DNA of 64,000 nucleotides from RPQJ01 sp963846315. Its GTDB lineage: Bacteria; Pseudomonadota; Gammaproteobacteria; Steroidobacterales; Steroidobacteraceae. The notes under the pieces were generated by a model. That model searched no databases and was not told the origin of the DNA. It worked only from the letters and a program-made list of their open reading frames with translations. Where the stretch lies: contig CAWJVM010000013.1 of the NCBI GenBank assembly GCA_963846315.1, positions 62,001 through 126,000 of the forward strand. Direction: 5' to 3'. Made by a program: the position numbers and the translations under genes. Of the stretch, positions 11,179 through 18,066 are shown one piece after another. Position 1 is the first letter of the stretch. Each line of letters begins with the position of its first letter.

Positions 11179-11508
11179 ATGAATCGTTCAATACTGATGA
11201 TCGCGCTGGTTGCGGCGCTGGGCTTGAGTGCATGCGACCGGCAACCCACCGTCATTGCCGTTCCGGCACCGGCGGCCGAGCCTGGTCCTGCGGGTCCGCA
11301 GGGCACACCCGGTGCAACGGGTAACACCGGGCAGACCGGTGACACTGGCTACACGGGCGCGACCGGCGATACCGGACAGACGGGTGACACGGGTCAGACC
11401 GGCTACACCGGTGCGACGGGCGATACAGGCGACACCGGCAAGACCGGTGCACCCGGTGGTGCAACGACGGTGATCGTCGAACCGGCGCCGCCGCCGAACA
11501 GCAACTGA
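11179..11508 (+). CDS. collagen-like repeat lipoprotein
   Basis: This small protein has 109 residues. A lipoprotein signal peptide (LGLSA-Cys19) is followed by a short Pro/Ala linker, then about 19 uninterrupted Gly-X-Y triplets from Gly36 to about residue 92, mostly G-X-T (GDT, GQT, GYT, GAT), then a Pro-rich tail. Gly-X-Y tracts of this kind form collagen-like triple helices in bacterial surface proteins, and Thr in the Y position is often glycosylated in Bacillus examples. The start is ATG at 11179 with AGAGGA six bases upstream. The coding DNA is itself repetitive, with a 9-bp period. The gene stands alone; the role (surface filament, adhesion or periplasmic spacer) is unknown. Confidence 0.85.
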   Translation: MNRSILMIALVAALGLSACDRQPTVIAVPAPAAEPGPAGPQGTPGATGNTGQTGDTGYTGATGDTGQTGDTGQTGYTGATGDTGDTGKTGAPGGATTVIVEPAPPPNSN

Positions 11509-11573
11509 GCCGAAACCCCGCTGCAGGTCTCGGCGCCGACCACGACGGTGGCGCCGAGACTCCTGCGGCTGCC

Positions 11574-12896
11574 TTAGAGGAAGCGCTCGATGATGGCGTG
11601 GACGTTTACGCGCGCCCGCAGCTTCGAGCAGATCAGGAACGTGCCGATCAGCTTGCGATGCAGGAACATCGTCGCGGGCGGCGGTGAACGCAGCCCCTTG
11701 CCGAAGGCCACGGCCAAACCGAGATCGCGCGCGCGAATGGCGAGGCCCGACGCCGCAAAATCGTAGCTGTTGCGGTGGATCAGCGGTTCGCATGCCAGCT
11801 TGATGATGTCCGCCGCGTTACGGATCATGGGTTCAGGATCGTCCGGATGGGCGTAACCGATGGCGAACATCGCTGCGCGCAACGCCACATCGTCGCCGGC
11901 GAGCATGGCCCGGCAGGCATCGCGATAACTCGCAACGAGCGCAGCAGGAAACTCGCCTGCGGAACCCAGGTCCAGCAACGCAACCTGGTGCGTCGTCGGC
12001 AGGTAGAGGTAGTTCGCGAAGTTCGGGTCGGTCTGCACGAAGCGGAACTCGAACAGTTCGCGGAACATCAGTTCGTACAACGTGCGCGCGACGGCATTGC
12101 GCCGTGCCTGCGGCACGGCCTCGCTGGCGAGTGCTTCGAGCGGTTCGCCCTCGATCCAGTCCATCGCGAGCACGTGTCGGGTCGTCAGCGCGCGGTCGAC
12201 TCTCGGCACGACGACGTCCGGCATCACCGCGACCAGTTTGCGATAGCGTTCGAGGTTACGGGCCTCGCTCTCGTAATCCGTCTCGAGCTTGAGCTGCCGC
12301 TTCGCCTCGCGTGCCAGCGCGGGCACATCGAGCTGCAGCGGCAGGAAGTCGAGGCGTCGCAGCAGCGTGGCGAGGTTATCGACGTCGCTGTCCACACTGC
12401 GGGCGACGCCGGGGTACTGGATCTTGAGTGCGAGTTCGCGTCCGCCGAGCTTGCGCGCGCGATGGATCTGGCCGATCGACGCCGCCGCGACGGGCTCGAA
12501 CTCGAAGTGCGCGAATTTTTCCTGCCAGCCCTTGCCGTACTCGCGGCCGAGAACGCGACGCAGCTGGCTGCCGGGCATCGAGTAGCCCTGTGCGCGCAGC
12601 ATGTCCAGTGCACGGCGAAACTCCTCGGGGACGAGTTCCTCGCCCGAGAGCGATATCAACTGGCCGAGCTTCATGGCGGGTCCACGCAGGACCGCAAGCC
12701 GGCGCGCCAGCATTTCCGCATTGGCGGGGGTCAGCAGGGAAGCCGCCAGGTCGACCGGCTTGCCAGACGACCACTGGCGAGCTGTGCCGACAGCGGCCGA
12801 AAGTGCGAGTTCGCCGGTCAGCATCCCGAAACGCACCGCGCGGCCGAAGCGCGAAGTGGGGACCGCACCGGTCTTGCGCTTGGGAACGTTCGTCAT
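11574..12896 (-). CDS. ABC1/AarF-family atypical kinase-like protein
   Basis: The 440-residue protein is of the ABC1/UbiB/AarF kinase-like family. It shows the KxGQ motif (GPAMKLGQLIS), the Ala-rich loop AAASIGQIH, the invariant Lys in LALKIQYPGV, the FVQTDPNFANYL catalytic-loop equivalent and the metal motif LLDLGSAGEF. Family members support ubiquinone biosynthesis or lipid-linked functions. There is no C-terminal transmembrane pair as in E. coli UbiB, so this resembles the AarF/ADCK paralogues rather than UbiB itself. The ATG at 12896 begins the recognisable protein, though the frame runs open far upstream. It follows xsc on the same strand by 32 bases and may share its transcript. Confidence 0.87.
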   Translation of the reverse strand: MTNVPKRKTGAVPTSRFGRAVRFGMLTGELALSAAVGTARQWSSGKPVDLAASLLTPANAEMLARRLAVLRGPAMKLGQLISLSGEELVPEEFRRALDMLRAQGYSMPGSQLRRVLGREYGKGWQEKFAHFEFEPVAAASIGQIHRARKLGGRELALKIQYPGVARSVDSDVDNLATLLRRLDFLPLQLDVPALAREAKRQLKLETDYESEARNLERYRKLVAVMPDVVVPRVDRALTTRHVLAMDWIEGEPLEALASEAVPQARRNAVARTLYELMFRELFEFRFVQTDPNFANYLYLPTTHQVALLDLGSAGEFPAALVASYRDACRAMLAGDDVALRAAMFAIGYAHPDDPEPMIRNAADIIKLACEPLIHRNSYDFAASGLAIRARDLGLAVAFGKGLRSPPPATMFLHRKLIGTFLICSKLRARVNVHAIIERFL

Positions 12897-12928
12897 GGCA
12901 TCGCAGCGTAACCCAGCGCGGGGGCGCG

Positions 12929-14692
12929 TCAGGTGTAAGCCTGATACTTTTCCAGGTAACGCACCGGCTTCGACAAGGCGTCGCGCCGGAATGGGTCGCC
13001 GAGTTCCTGCGTCAGCATCATCTCGATCACTGTGCACTTGCCTGCGGACTGCGCCTGCACCGCGGCCAGCAGCGCCGGACCGACATCGGACAACTTGTCG
13101 ACCGTGACGCCGTCGCAGCCGAACGCCCTGGCGACGGCGGCCCAGCTCGGGCTGTCGAGGTTCACTGCGTTGAAGCGCTGCGAGTAGAAATCCACGTGGT
13201 TCTTCTTCTCCGCGCCCCATTGACCGTTGTTGAACACGATCACCGTCACGCCGATCTTCTCGCGCGCGCAGGTGAGCAATTCGTTGAGGCTGATGCCCCA
13301 GGCACCGTCGCCGACGTAAGCGATTGCCGGCCGGTCGGGCGACGCGATTTTCGCGCCGCACGCCACGGGGAAGGCGTAGCCGCAGTTACCGAAGCTCATC
13401 GCCGCGAACATCGAACGCGGTTGCTCGAAGCGCAGGTAGGAATTCGACACCGAGCAGACGTTGCCGATGTCGGTCGACACCATTGCACCCTGCGGCATCG
13501 CCCGCTCGAGCTCGCGCAGCATCTGTCGCGGATGCATGAACTTCGAGTTCTTCGCGACTTCGATCGAGTAGGGGTCGCGCTCGTGTGTCCACTCGCCGAG
13601 TTCGCGTTCCCAGGCGTTCTTTTCGTTCGCGATGCGCCGTGAGCGCTCGTCTTTGTTCGCAATGCAGGCGAGCGGACGTCCCGCAAGTCGCTCGATCAGT
13701 GCCAATGCCGCCGACTTCGCATCGCCATTGATGCCGACCGAGATCGGCTTGACCAGGCCCAGCATCTTCGGATCGACGTCGACCTGGATGATCTTCGCGT
13801 CGACCGGCCAATAGTCGAGGCCGTGCTGCGGCAACGTGCCGAACGGACCGAGCCGCGTGCCAAGCGCCAGCACGACGTCTGCCTGCGCGATCAGCTTCAT
13901 CGCGGCCTTCGACCCCTGGTAACCGAGCGGGCCGCACCACAGCGGGTGCGAAGCCGGAAACGAATCGTTGTGCAGGTAGCTGTTGCAGACCGGCGCGTGC
14001 AGGAGTTCGGCAAGTTGCACCGCCTCCCGCGAGCCCTCCGCGAGGATCACGCCGCCGCCGGCCACGATCACCGGGAATTTCGCCGCTGCCAGCAGCGCAG
14101 CCGCTTCATCCAGCGCCTTGCCATCGCCCGGCCCGCGACCGATGCGCATCGGCGGTGCGATCACCGCATTGCACTCACCGTAAAAATAATCGCGCGGAAT
14201 GTTCAGTTGCGCCGGACCCATTTCGAGCATGGCACGATCGAAACACCGTGCGGCGATCTCGGCCATGCGCTTCGGGTTGTTCACGTGGCCCTGGAACTTC
14301 GTGATCTTCGAGAAGATCGGCAGCTGCTCCGTCTCCTGGAAACCGCCGAGACCCAGGCTCATCGAGCCAGTTTCCGGTGTGATGAAGACGACCGGCGAGT
14401 GCGCCCAATACGCGGCCGCGATGGCGGTGACGAAATTGGTGATGCCGGGACCGTTCTGCGCAATGCACACCCCGTGCCGACCCGAGGCGCGGGCATAGCC
14501 GTCCGCCATGTGCGCCGCACCCTGTTCGTGGGCCACGGGGATGAAGCGGATGCCGGCCGCCGGAAAGATGTCGAGCGCGTCCATGTAGGCCGAACCGACG
14601 ATGCCGAATACGTCGGTGACGCCGTTGGCGGCGAGCGTCTCGACGAGGGCTTCCGATGGGGTCATGCGCTGCGCGCCGGTGCTGCCAATCAT
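12929..14692 (-). CDS. xsc: sulfoacetaldehyde acetyltransferase
   Basis: This thiamine-diphosphate enzyme of 587 residues closely follows Xsc: FGIVGSAYMDALDIFP near the N-terminus, the catalytic-Glu region VAHEQGAAHMADGYARA, QNGPGITNF, GGFQETEQLPIFSKITKFQ, the ThDP motif GDGAWGIS...FNNGQWGAEKKN, and an ending like DPFRRDALSKPVRYLEKY. Xsc converts sulfoacetaldehyde and phosphate to acetyl phosphate and sulfite, the final step of taurine and C2-sulfonate breakdown. The ATG at 14692 has AAGGAG upstream. No taurine transporter, taurine-pyruvate transaminase, isethionate dehydrogenase, pta or sulfite exporter is nearby, so it is an orphan here; a diverged substrate is possible. Confidence 0.85.
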   Translation of the reverse strand: MIGSTGAQRMTPSEALVETLAANGVTDVFGIVGSAYMDALDIFPAAGIRFIPVAHEQGAAHMADGYARASGRHGVCIAQNGPGITNFVTAIAAAYWAHSPVVFITPETGSMSLGLGGFQETEQLPIFSKITKFQGHVNNPKRMAEIAARCFDRAMLEMGPAQLNIPRDYFYGECNAVIAPPMRIGRGPGDGKALDEAAALLAAAKFPVIVAGGGVILAEGSREAVQLAELLHAPVCNSYLHNDSFPASHPLWCGPLGYQGSKAAMKLIAQADVVLALGTRLGPFGTLPQHGLDYWPVDAKIIQVDVDPKMLGLVKPISVGINGDAKSAALALIERLAGRPLACIANKDERSRRIANEKNAWERELGEWTHERDPYSIEVAKNSKFMHPRQMLRELERAMPQGAMVSTDIGNVCSVSNSYLRFEQPRSMFAAMSFGNCGYAFPVACGAKIASPDRPAIAYVGDGAWGISLNELLTCAREKIGVTVIVFNNGQWGAEKKNHVDFYSQRFNAVNLDSPSWAAVARAFGCDGVTVDKLSDVGPALLAAVQAQSAGKCTVIEMMLTQELGDPFRRDALSKPVRYLEKYQAYT

Positions 14693-14791
14693 GTCTTTCT
14701 CCTTCGCTGTGCGCCCATTGTCCAGCAGGGCGTCCGTCCCGTCATCGCGGTCTGCCGAAGTTTCTCCAGGCAGCATGTTCCCGGACACTCC

Positions 14792-14819
14792 AAAAGAAAG
14801 GGCGGCCCGATGGCCGCCC
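14792..14819 (-). terminator. rho-independent terminator of the DUF3300-DUF2950 operon
   Basis: On the minus strand an 8-bp perfect GC stem (GGGCGGCC / GGCCGCCC, loop ATCG; 14800-14807 with 14812-14819) is followed by TTTCTTTT (14792-14799). It lies 28 bases past the DUF2950 stop codon and about 100 bases before the xsc start, so it should separate the DUF3300-DUF2950 transcript from xsc. Confidence 0.85.
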
Positions 14820-14847
14820 AATGTTTCGACTCGCTCGAAATGCCCGG

Positions 14848-15828
14848 TCAGGTGGCCGGCGGCGAATCGGACGTTGCCGATGCTTCGCCACCCAGATCTG
14901 GAGGAACGATCGCCGTCCACGACGAATCCGGATCGAACTTCTGGATCGTGTCGACCGCCGTCGCGGTGTCCTCGCCGAGGTCTTTCTGGAAAACGACACC
15001 GTCCTGGTTGATGATGAAAGTCATCACACCGCTGACGCCATAGTCCGCCGGCCACGCGATTCCCGCAAAGCCCTCGGTCAGCACGCCATCCTTGAAGTAC
15101 TCGCGGGCACCACCGTTGGCATTCGTTCCCTGTGCGTACAGCATGCGGTAGTAGTAGCCGTGATACGGCGTACCACCTTTGCCTGCGGCGTACCCTTCTT
15201 CCGCAGCCCCCGCGACAAACGGACCTGCCGGGCTCGGCGTCTCGCCTTCATTCGTCGGCCAGTACAGGCCGTTGTGCAGGCCTTCGTCGCTGTGCAGCTT
15301 GAGCGCATAGATGCCAGCCGGATCTCCATCACGTCCTTCGGCTGCGTACGCGTTCTGGGCGTTCACGTAGCCGTACATCACGTCGATGGCGCCGAGTTCG
15401 TTCTCGCCCACGCGCCGGTAGATCACCTCATCCGCGCCGGCGGCACCGTCCCATACCCATTTGCCGTCACGCTGCACGAGCGGGACCGGCATCGGCCACT
15501 CGCGATCGCCGACCGTCAGCATCATGTGGTCGCCGTCCGCCGCAAGCGAGTTCTTCGCCTTGTAGGCTGCGAGGAAGTCGGCCCGGTCCGTCTTATCGGC
15601 CACCGGGTCACCCGAGGACAGCAAGTCTTCGGTCCCGGGGCCCAACAGCTTCGCGAGGGCCGCGGTGTCGTCCTTCTCGAAGGCCGAGACGAGTGCAGCG
15701 ACAGCCGCCTCCGGTGTTGCGAATCCAGCTTCTTCTTTCTTGCCGGCGCAGCCGACGGCGAGGAACGCGAGCGCCACCAGCGATGCAGCCGTACGCGCGC
15801 GAGCGATCTTACTTTCTGTGTTCTTCAT
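14848..15828 (-). CDS. DUF2950 family lipoprotein
   Basis: The 326-residue exported protein has a lipobox at LAVG-Cys27. The mature part matches DUF2950: TPEAAVAALVSAFEKDDTAAL, then DREWPMPVPLVQRDGKWVWDGAAG, RRVGENELGAIDVMYGYVNAQNAYA, and the C-terminal GVMTFIINQDGVVFQKDLGEDT. The biochemical role is unknown. Two adjacent ATGs lie at 15834 and 15828. GAGGAG ends two bases before the first, so the second is better spaced and is used here. It sits 15 bases after the DUF3300 gene, the usual pairing of these two families, and ends in a strong terminator. Confidence 0.88.
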   Translation of the reverse strand: MKNTESKIARARTAASLVALAFLAVGCAGKKEEAGFATPEAAVAALVSAFEKDDTAALAKLLGPGTEDLLSSGDPVADKTDRADFLAAYKAKNSLAADGDHMMLTVGDREWPMPVPLVQRDGKWVWDGAAGADEVIYRRVGENELGAIDVMYGYVNAQNAYAAEGRDGDPAGIYALKLHSDEGLHNGLYWPTNEGETPSPAGPFVAGAAEEGYAAGKGGTPYHGYYYRMLYAQGTNANGGAREYFKDGVLTEGFAGIAWPADYGVSGVMTFIINQDGVVFQKDLGEDTATAVDTIQKFDPDSSWTAIVPPDLGGEASATSDSPPAT

Positions 15829-15843
15829 GTTCATGCTCCTCGC

Positions 15844-17628
15844 TCAGCGCGCTTTCTTCTTGCCGCCGCCGCCGCCACCACCGCCCTTGCTGTGGGCGCC
15901 CTGCGGCATGCTCTGCTTGCCGCGCTGGCTCGCTGCGCTCGCGCTGCCGCGATTGCTGTTCGCGCCGGACATTGCGGTGCCCTTGTTCGCCTTGTTGCCA
16001 CCCTGCTGCATGCCGGGCGAAGGACGGTTCATCTGCGCTGGCTGAGCGGATGGTTTCGGTGACGGCCGCTGTGCACTGCCGCCACCATAGCCGCGATCGC
16101 CGCTCGGCATGGGCTTGGCCTTCGGCATGTTCTGCGTCGAGGGCTTGGACGGCTTGGGCAGGTCACGCGCCACAGGCTTCTGCGACGGCTTCGGCATGTT
16201 CTGCGTCGAAGGGCGGTTCGGCATGTCCTTGCCCGCGTAAGAGCCCTGCACCTTGGGTGGCGTCCTGTTCTGCGCACTGGGTGGCCGTGCAGTGGATGCA
16301 GGCTTCGAATAGCTTGGCGTGGCAGCGTTGATTCGATCCTGCGGGCTCTGCGCCGAGGCCGGGCGTTTGTCCTTGCCCGCGTATCCCTGCTGGCCCTTCC
16401 AGTTGCTGGCCGTCGCGTTGGGCGAGGGCCGCTTGACGTCGGCCGGCATCGGCCGCGGCTGGCGCTGGTTGAGCTGGTTCAGGTCAGACCGGTTCGGCTT
16501 CGCCTGCGTGATCGGGCTGCTGGTCTTGCGCGGCTTGTTGTAGCCGTTGTTGTTGCCACCCGGGCGCGGCTTGTTGTCGTAATTGTTCCAGTAGTTGTTG
16601 TCATTGCCGCCAGGGCGATTGCCGCCACCGGTGTTGACGTAGATGTTGCCGTTGTTCTGGAAACCGCCGTTGTAGTTCGGCGGACGGTTGTAGCCGTTGC
16701 TCGGGTAGTACCCGCCGCCATAGGACGGCCGGTACGGATACGGCGGGTAATAAGGCATGCCGCCGTAGCCGTAGTTCGGGTAGTAGTAGCCGTTGTTGTG
16801 ATGATTGTCGTCGTCATCGAAGATTTCGTTGACGAGGATGCCGGCGCCGAACGCGAGCAGGCCGGTGGTGACCAGCGTTCCGGTGCTGTGGCCGGTCTTT
16901 TCCGTGGTGGTAGTCGTCGTCGTCACGGGCGCAGCCGCGGGCGCCGGCGCGTAGACGGCCTGGGGATCGTACTGCGGTACGTAGACGACCTCAGGCTTCG
17001 GCGGCTTGAGGACGACGACTTCCTGGCCTTCCTGCGTTTCCGTTGCGACCGTCATCGCTTCCGACGATTTCAGGTTGCCCACGTCCATCGCCTGCCGGCG
17101 CAGGCGTTGCACCGCGTCGAGCACGCCAGCCTGGTCGGCGACGAATGCCTGACCCAGTTCCGTGGTCCAGCCGAGCTCCATGCACATCATGTCTATCGTC
17201 TGCGGGAACTGCACCAGTGCGCGGATCGGCGGCGTGAACCCGGCCTGCGCGGCGCCGTCGTCGAGCGCCTTGCCCTGCAAGCCTTCGTTCGCGATCAGCC
17301 AGTTGCCGGCGTCGAGTACTTCCTGCGGGTTGGTCGACGCGATCAGCACTTGCGACAGCACCGGATCGGGGTAGAGCGCGATCGGTGCGAGCAATTCCTC
17401 GAGCGCTTCCGGCGTCCAGGTCGCGTTGGCGACATCGGCGGCGGAAATCGGGGCGGGGGGAGCTGTGGCGGGAGCGGCAGGAGCCGCTGCCGGCGCGGCC
17501 GCGGGTGGAGCGACAGCCGTCGTCGTGGCTGCAGGCTCTTGCTTCGAGCCGCATCCGGCGAGTGCCGTGGCGACACCAAAGGCGAGAGCGATCGCCAGCT
17601 TGCGGCGATCCGGGGCGCGAATCTTCAT
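15844..17628 (-). CDS. DUF3300 family lipoprotein with low-complexity tail
   Basis: The 594-residue exported protein has a lipobox at LAG-Cys26 and an Ala/Pro-rich linker. The DUF3300 core (about 70-225) includes LLAPIALYPDPVLSQVLIAST, ALVQFPQTIDMM and PKPEVVYVPQYDPQAVYAP. A hydrophobic segment follows (TLVTTGLLAFGAGILVNEIF), then an unusual tail of more than 300 residues: Asp/His/Asn-, Tyr/Gly- and Asn/Gly-rich, then Lys/Pro/Ser-rich, ending in a Gly run and KKKAR. The two repeated NMPKPS/YAGKD blocks suggest internal duplication. It is probably an envelope protein of unknown function, first gene of the operon with DUF2950. The ATG at 17628 follows GGGGAGG. Confidence 0.86.
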   Translation of the reverse strand: MKIRAPDRRKLAIALAFGVATALAGCGSKQEPAATTTAVAPPAAAPAAAPAAPATAPPAPISAADVANATWTPEALEELLAPIALYPDPVLSQVLIASTNPQEVLDAGNWLIANEGLQGKALDDGAAQAGFTPPIRALVQFPQTIDMMCMELGWTTELGQAFVADQAGVLDAVQRLRRQAMDVGNLKSSEAMTVATETQEGQEVVVLKPPKPEVVYVPQYDPQAVYAPAPAAAPVTTTTTTTEKTGHSTGTLVTTGLLAFGAGILVNEIFDDDDNHHNNGYYYPNYGYGGMPYYPPYPYRPSYGGGYYPSNGYNRPPNYNGGFQNNGNIYVNTGGGNRPGGNDNNYWNNYDNKPRPGGNNNGYNKPRKTSSPITQAKPNRSDLNQLNQRQPRPMPADVKRPSPNATASNWKGQQGYAGKDKRPASAQSPQDRINAATPSYSKPASTARPPSAQNRTPPKVQGSYAGKDMPNRPSTQNMPKPSQKPVARDLPKPSKPSTQNMPKAKPMPSGDRGYGGGSAQRPSPKPSAQPAQMNRPSPGMQQGGNKANKGTAMSGANSNRGSASAASQRGKQSMPQGAHSKGGGGGGGGKKKAR

Positions 17629-17636
17629 CAGGACCT

Positions 17637-17662
17637 CCCCCGCGTCGGCGCGGGTCTTTTTT
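17637..17662 (+). terminator. terminator-like hairpin against the DUF3300 ribosome-binding site
   Basis: On the plus strand a 6-bp stem (CCCGCG 17639-17644, loop TCGG, CGCGGG 17649-17654) is followed by T-C-T6, the form of an intrinsic terminator. No plus-strand gene ends here. On the minus strand the same sequence lies in the DUF3300 leader, directly beside its GGGGAGG Shine-Dalgarno. It may stop antisense transcription or affect translation of DUF3300. Function is inferred. Confidence 0.4.
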
Positions 17663-17847
17663 CGACGAACGTGCCTGCCGCCGCTCGCACAGCAGCCAAC
17701 ACGTTTGATTCCGCACCCCCCTCGATCGGGAAGAACTTTAGCACGGCATTTGACGAAATCTGTCGCTGCAGCGGCCCCGCGCACCTGCCGAATTTGCTGC
17801 ACCGCGGACTCTGGATAGACGCGCAGGTTCACTCACAGAAGCAGAAT

Positions 17848-17867
17848 TGCGCCAAAATAGGGCGCAT
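17848..17867. promoter_or_regulatory. NtrC-like binding site 1 upstream of glnA
   Basis: This is a palindrome with arms TGCGCC and GGCGCA separated by an AT-rich centre, similar to the NtrC enhancer consensus (TGCAC-N-GTGCA type) but with G for A in each arm. Its centre is about 30 bp (three helical turns) from site 2 and about 129 bp upstream of the predicted transcription start. That is the spacing of the paired glnAp2 enhancers in enterics. Confidence 0.6.
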
Positions 17868-17879
17868 ATCCGTTCGAGC

Positions 17880-17895
17880 GCACCAATATGGCGCA
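17880..17895. promoter_or_regulatory. NtrC-like binding site 2 upstream of glnA
   Basis: The sequence GCACCAATATGGCGCA differs from the strong E. coli glnA NtrC site core (GCACCAACATGGTGC, from memory) at only two positions. It is centred about 98 bp upstream of the predicted sigma-54 start. With site 1 it forms a plausible enhancer for phosphorylated NtrC, whose gene lies downstream at 21323-22729. Confidence 0.72.
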
Positions 17896-17959
17896 TAACG
17901 GTGGCAATCCTCGATCAAAGCCAACAGCAGCGACCCGCTGTTGCGCGTTTATTGTGCGA

Positions 17960-17975
17960 TGGCATAATTGCTGCA
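17960..17975 (+). promoter_or_regulatory. sigma-54 (-24/-12) promoter of glnA
   Basis: The sequence TGGCAT-N5-CTGCA matches the sigma-54 consensus TGGCAC-N5-TTGCA at 9 of 11 fixed positions, with the essential GG and GC doublets ten bases apart. The predicted start is about 17986, giving a leader of about 80 bases before the glnA ATG. Paired NtrC-like sites upstream make this a nitrogen-controlled promoter. Confidence 0.8.
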
Positions 17976-18066
17976 TTCTGTTTGCGCCTACCAACCAGGC
18001 TTCAGGGCCGTCGCGGCGAGCGACCCTGAGCACCTCTTTCGCTGCACGAATTCATCAGGAGACTCC

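Larger units (their letters stand above)
17629..18066. promoter_or_regulatory. divergent control region between DUF3300 and glnA
   Basis: This 438-base stretch without a gene separates the minus-strand DUF3300 gene from the plus-strand glnA. Its right half (17848-17975) holds two NtrC-like palindromes and a -24/-12 promoter, listed separately. Its left edge holds a terminator-like hairpin. Between about 17663 and 17847 I see no further element I can support, and no obvious sigma-70 promoter for the DUF3300 operon. Confidence 0.7.

Noticed and set aside
11290..11450. A CRISPR or tandem-repeat array in the repetitive stretch.
   Set aside because: The 9-bp period encodes the Gly-X-Y triplets of the collagen-like protein; there are no spacers.
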